The position numbers were made by a program, and so were the translations under genes. Shown piece by piece: positions 60,901-64,000 of a DNA stretch of 64,000 bases. Position 1 is the stretch's first letter. Each line of letters opens with the position of its first letter. Location of the stretch: positions 32,401,456-32,465,455 of the forward strand of contig OY829648.1 in assembly GCA_963691815.1 (NCBI GenBank), read 5' to 3'. The stretch is from Echiichthys vipera. Taxonomy: Eukaryota > Chordata > Actinopteri > Perciformes > Trachinidae. Below the pieces are notes generated by a model. That model did no database searches, was not told the DNA's origin, and worked only from the letters and a program-made list of their open reading frames with translations.

Positions 60901-63870
60901 CATATTGGATAAATAGATAAAAAAGTTAGCTGAACACATTGGATGATTAGATGAAATAGTTAGCTTAACATATTGGATGAATAGATGAAATAGTTAGCTT
61001 AACATATTGCATAAATGGTTGAAATAGTTAGCTTAAAGTATTGGATAAATGGTTGAAATAGTTATCTTAAATTATTGGATAAATCATTGAAAAAGTTAGC
61101 CTCTAATAATGAATAAATTGTAGAAATTAATATCTTAAAGAAATGACTAATATGTTTAAATTACAACCTAAAAGTATTTGCTAAATATTTTAAATAGTCA
61201 GCTTTTGGAAGTATTGGATTAATTAAATAGTTAGCTTAACCAATTTGGATAAATATACGGAATAGATAGCTAGCTTAACATATTGGATACATAGATGAAA
61301 TAGTTAACTTAACGTATTGGATAAATAGATGAAGTAGTTAGATTAAAGTATTGGATAAATGGTTGAAATAGTTAGCTTAACATATTGGCTAAATGGTTGA
61401 AATAGTAAGCTTAAAGCATTGGATAAATGGTTGAAATAGTTAACTTAACGTATTGGATAAATAGATGAAATAGTTAGCTTAAAGTATTGGATAAATAGTT
61501 GAAATAGTAAGCTTAAAGATTTGGATAAATGGTTGAAATAGTTAGCTTAAAGTATTGGATAAAGGTTTGAAATAGTTAGCTTAAAGTATTGGATAAATGG
61601 TTAAAATAGTTATCTTAAATCATTGGATAAATCATTGGAAAAGTTAGCCTCTAATAATGAATAAATTGTAGAAATTAATATCTTAAAGTAATGACTAATA
61701 TGTCTAAATTACAACCTAAAAGTATTTGCTAAATATTTTAAATAGTCAGCTTTTGGAAGTATTGGATTAATGAAATAGTTATCTTAACGTATTGGTTAAA
61801 CGGTTAAAATAGTATGCTTAAAGTATTGGACAAATGGCTGAAATAGTTAGCCTAAAGTATTGGACAAATGGCTGAAATAGTTAGCCTAAAGTATTGGATA
61901 AATGGTTGAAATAGTTGGCTTAAGTATTGGATAAATGGTTGAAATAGTTAGCTTAAAGTATTTGATAAAAGGTTGAAATAGTTAGCTTAAATTATTGGAT
62001 AAATGGTTGAAATAGTTAGCTTAAAGTATTGGATAAATGGTTGAAATAGTTAGCTTAAAGTTTTGGATAAATGGTTGAAATAGTTAGCTTAAAGTACTTG
62101 ATAAATGGTTGAAATAGTAAGCTTAAAGTTTTGGATAAAAGGTTGAAATAGTTAGCTTAAATTATTGGATAAATGGTTGAAATAGTAAGCTTAAAGCATT
62201 GGATAACCGGTTGAAATAGTAAGCTTAAAGTATTGGATAAATGGTTGAAATAGTTAGCTTAAAGTATTGGATAAATGGCTAAATGACTACCTAAAAGTAT
62301 TGGCTAAATATTTTAAGCTCAAGTCAGCTTTTGGAAGTATTGGATGAATGATATAGTTAGCTTAACCAATTTGGTTACATATACCAAATAGATAGCTAGC
62401 TTAACTATTGGATAAATAGATGAAATAGTTAGCTTAACATATTGGATAAATAGATGAAATAGTTAGCTTAACGCATTGGATAAATAGAAGAAATAGTTAG
62501 CTTTACATATTGGATAAATAGGTGAAATAGTTAGCTTAAAGTGTTGGATAAATGGTTGAAATAGTAAGCTTAAAGCATTGGATAAATGGTTGAAATAGTT
62601 AGCTTAAAGTATTGGATAAAGGTTTAAAATAGTTAGCTTAAAGTATTGGATAAATGGCTGAAACATTTGGCTTCACTTCAACTTAGTAGCTGGCCAGTAA
62701 GAGTATGATAGCTGACCAAACCAACCTTAATATTTACAGTTCTGTTGTATAAAAAGATGAACAACATCCACTTTTATGTATTGAATAGTTAAAACCTACA
62801 TTTGGAATGTTAAATCACCAAACAGGGCTGTGGGGGTACCTCAGACCTAAAAGGTTGGGATCTGGCCATATACAAAAAATGTCTATCGTTCACAGCACTT
62901 TTGGATATGTCGTATAGTATACCTTTAGCAACTTTTTAGTAGGTCAGTGGCTACAATCTCTAGAAATTAACACATTCAAAAAATAGCGTGTTTGTTAAAG
63001 CTCAACTCACAAAGCAGTAGGCATGCTGCCATCAGCAGCAGGCCGATGGCTTGGGCAGAGAGCTCAGATGATTTAGTTCCTAGCCTGGCTGCCTTTGGCC
63101 TGCAGTCCCCTGTGTCCACACAGGTACAAACGTCCACAGTGAAAATCTCATTGGCCGGGCAAGACAGACCCTGAGCGTCCAACACCTCCACCTGCAGCTC
63201 ATATGAGCCAGGCCACAGTGTTTCATGAGAGTGAAAAGCAGCACTCGTCTCTAGAGACAACAAAGGATAGAGGTCTGTCACACTCCCACTGTATTATCAT
63301 TATCAGTATTACTATTAGTCCTAACTTAAGTTATAATACTAGTAGAATTGTAATACTACAAGTGTAATATTAACATTTCTAATGTATGCTGCCATGCTAG
63401 GCATATCAAAGAGTCTGTAGTCCATATTTTTGAATGTGTACATTATGTCTAGCTTTGAACTGAATTGAGTTTGATCAATTAATAGTAAGTAGTTAGTTTG
63501 CAGTAATAATCAAACAGTTACAAAATCAGGGCCAAACTTAATTAAAAAGTTCTTACAACAATCACCGATGCATTAGAAAAGAAAGTAGTTTGTACTGTAT
63601 GTGTTTTTGTGTTCTGATCCTAACCACTAACCAAGCACATTTTCTTACCATTGATGACTTCTACGTCCCAGCTGCCTCGTGTCCCATCTGGTACGATTCT
63701 GAATGTAAATGGAGCAGCGTTGGGACTAACATCCTCATCAAAGCCGGTAACATACACAGTTTTTACATCAGAGCACAGAGTGCTATGGGTGGTGGTCAGG
63801 GTGGGACAGTGGTCATTGGAGTCAGCGACTTGAATGGCTATTGTTCCTGTGGCTGTCTGTGATGGCATGT
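53595..63870 (-). CDS. dsg2: Desmoglein-2-like desmosomal cadherin, 3' part
   Basis: Desmogleins are desmosomal adhesion cadherins whose cytoplasmic tails bind plakoglobin and plakophilin (family knowledge). Five exons are present: 63870-63649, 63250-63011, 58790-58657, 58356-58054 and 57929-53595. All junctions are GT-AG and in phase. In order they encode the end of EC4 with the calcium-linker motif DSNDHCPTL, the extracellular anchor domain, the transmembrane segment (AIGLLLMAACLLL to IPLLLLFCQCGG) and the intracellular anchor. The catenin-binding segment follows (ALSDTFLNDYYSQ, then GSVGCCSLLE, FLNDLGPKFKTLAEIC). The usual desmoglein repeat region is replaced by a Pro/Gly-rich segment, about 900 mostly acidic residues with internal repeats, and a basic end. 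The signal peptide, propeptide and first cadherin repeats lie off the window. Symbol by similarity; a teleost dsg2 paralogue name may apply. Confidence 0.9.
58054..58356 (-). CDS. dsg2: dsg2-like exon: intracellular linker to catenin-binding segment
   Basis: Exactly 101 codons, starting EVPLQSVPVMVANEKK and ending ALSDTFLNDYYSQ. The end matches the NEEFLRNYF-like segment of mammalian DSG2 at the start of the plakoglobin-binding region. Confidence 0.9.
58657..58790 (-). CDS. dsg2: dsg2-like exon: membrane end and intracellular anchor
   Basis: Completes the membrane helix (IPLLLLFCQCGG). The juxtamembrane Cys pair is the usual palmitoylation site in desmogleins. The juxtamembrane cytoplasmic segment follows, ending GEDK. 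Acceptor CTGCAG; donor GTTAGC. Confidence 0.9.
58791..59342 (-). other. Desmoglein intron, part next to the cytoplasmic exon
   Basis: Intronic sequence of about 550 bp with no feature recognised before the minisatellite. Confidence 0.6.
59343..62673. repeat. 3.3-kb intronic minisatellite, 34-bp unit, higher-order period
   Basis: Close to a hundred head-to-tail copies of an AT-rich 34-bp unit whose core reads GAAATAGTTAGCTTAAAGTA and continues as TTGGATAAATGG. Exact 34-bp spacing is visible, for example between 62041 and 62075. A variant block containing GTCAGCTTTTGGAAGTATTG recurs with its start (GCTTTT) at 59531, 60107, 60621, 61201, 61749 and 62327. The spacings are 576, 514, 580, 548 and 578 bp, which is 15 to 17 units each. 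The array therefore has a second, higher-order level. It fills most of the intron between the transmembrane and juxtamembrane exons. Confidence 0.97.
62674..63010 (-). other. Desmoglein intron, part next to the transmembrane exon
   Basis: Unique intronic sequence, nothing recognised. Confidence 0.6.
63011..63250 (-). CDS. dsg2: dsg2-like exon: anchor domain and transmembrane start
   Basis: Contains QGLSCPANEIFTVDVCTCVD, the paired-Cys end of the ectodomain, and the first half of the membrane span (AIGLLLMAACLLL). Donor GTGAGT splits a Phe codon within the membrane helix. Confidence 0.9.
63251..63648 (-). other. Desmoglein intron, nothing recognised
   Basis: GT-AG intron of 398 bp between the EC4/anchor exon and the transmembrane exon. 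Confidence 0.8.
63649..63870 (-). CDS. dsg2: dsg2-like exon: end of EC4 and start of anchor domain
   Basis: Contains TGTIAIQVADSNDHCPTL, the cadherin calcium-binding linker, then a Cys-containing stretch (STLCSDVKTVYVTGFDEDV) matching the desmoglein membrane-proximal domain. Acceptor CATCCTCAG; donor GTAAGA. Confidence 0.9.
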
Positions 63871-63884
63871 CTGAGGATGACAAC

Positions 63885-64000
63885 AGTTTAGTAAGTCAGA
63901 CTGGCAGACCTGTAGCAAGATGGTTACTGTGCATGCCTTATAACAGTAATTCCTGGTTTGAGTCAAGCTGTGGGTTTTTTGTTGCATGTCATACTCCTCT
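63885..64000 (+). mobile_element. tRNA-type SINE, cut by the window edge
   Basis: A degenerate A-box region (GTAGCAAGATGGTTACTGTG) is followed by CCTGGTTTGAGTCAAGCTGT, B-box-like. TTGTTGCATGTCATACTCCT follows, matching the teleost SINE body also seen at 19079-19255. It lies in a desmoglein intron. Confidence 0.6.

Noticed and set aside
59343..62673. CRISPR-like array of about 34-bp repeats
   Set aside because: Units are directly adjacent with no unique spacers, the genome is eukaryotic, and the array lies in an intron. It is a minisatellite.

Overview
This is teleost fish nuclear DNA. It carries two multi-exon vertebrate genes with GT-AG introns, dense fish-type transposable elements (Tc1/mariner, hAT, L2-like LINEs, a tRNA-type SINE, a Ty3/gypsy remnant), and long AC, AT and TG microsatellites. 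There is no operon structure or any other prokaryotic feature.

Gene 1 is a complete beta-1,4-galactosyltransferase 6 gene (b4galt6, lactosylceramide synthase). It lies on the minus strand in nine coding exons between 30886 (ATG) and 11104 (stop). The reconstructed reading frame is 382 codons, matching the usual vertebrate length. Intron 1 is about 9.7 kb and full of transposon debris. A CpG-rich promoter lies at about 30.9-31.6 kb.

Gene 2 is the 3' half of a desmoglein (dsg2-like) desmosomal cadherin on the minus strand. Five exons lie between 63870 and 53595, covering the end of the ectodomain, the transmembrane segment and the cytoplasmic region. The 5' exons lie beyond the right edge. The last exon alone is 4.3 kb and encodes an unusually long, acidic, repetitive tail with a Lys/Arg-rich end. 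The intron after the transmembrane-encoding exon is filled by a 3.3-kb minisatellite with a 34-bp unit and a higher-order period of about 515-580 bp.

The two genes are neighbours across vertebrates (the DSG2 - TTR - B4GALT6 block). I found no ttr exon here, and both genes point the same way, so the local order has been rearranged relative to human.

By region: 1-11.1 kb is non-coding, with a 2.5-kb foldback element and a 591-bp segment copied from 2.6 kb away and flanked by a 15-16 bp target duplication. 11.1-30.9 kb is b4galt6. 31.9-41.9 kb is a nested cluster of transposons inside diverged inverted arms, including two elements with intact target-site duplications. 42-47 kb holds retroelement remnants. 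47-53.5 kb is mostly unannotated. 53.6-64 kb is the desmoglein gene.
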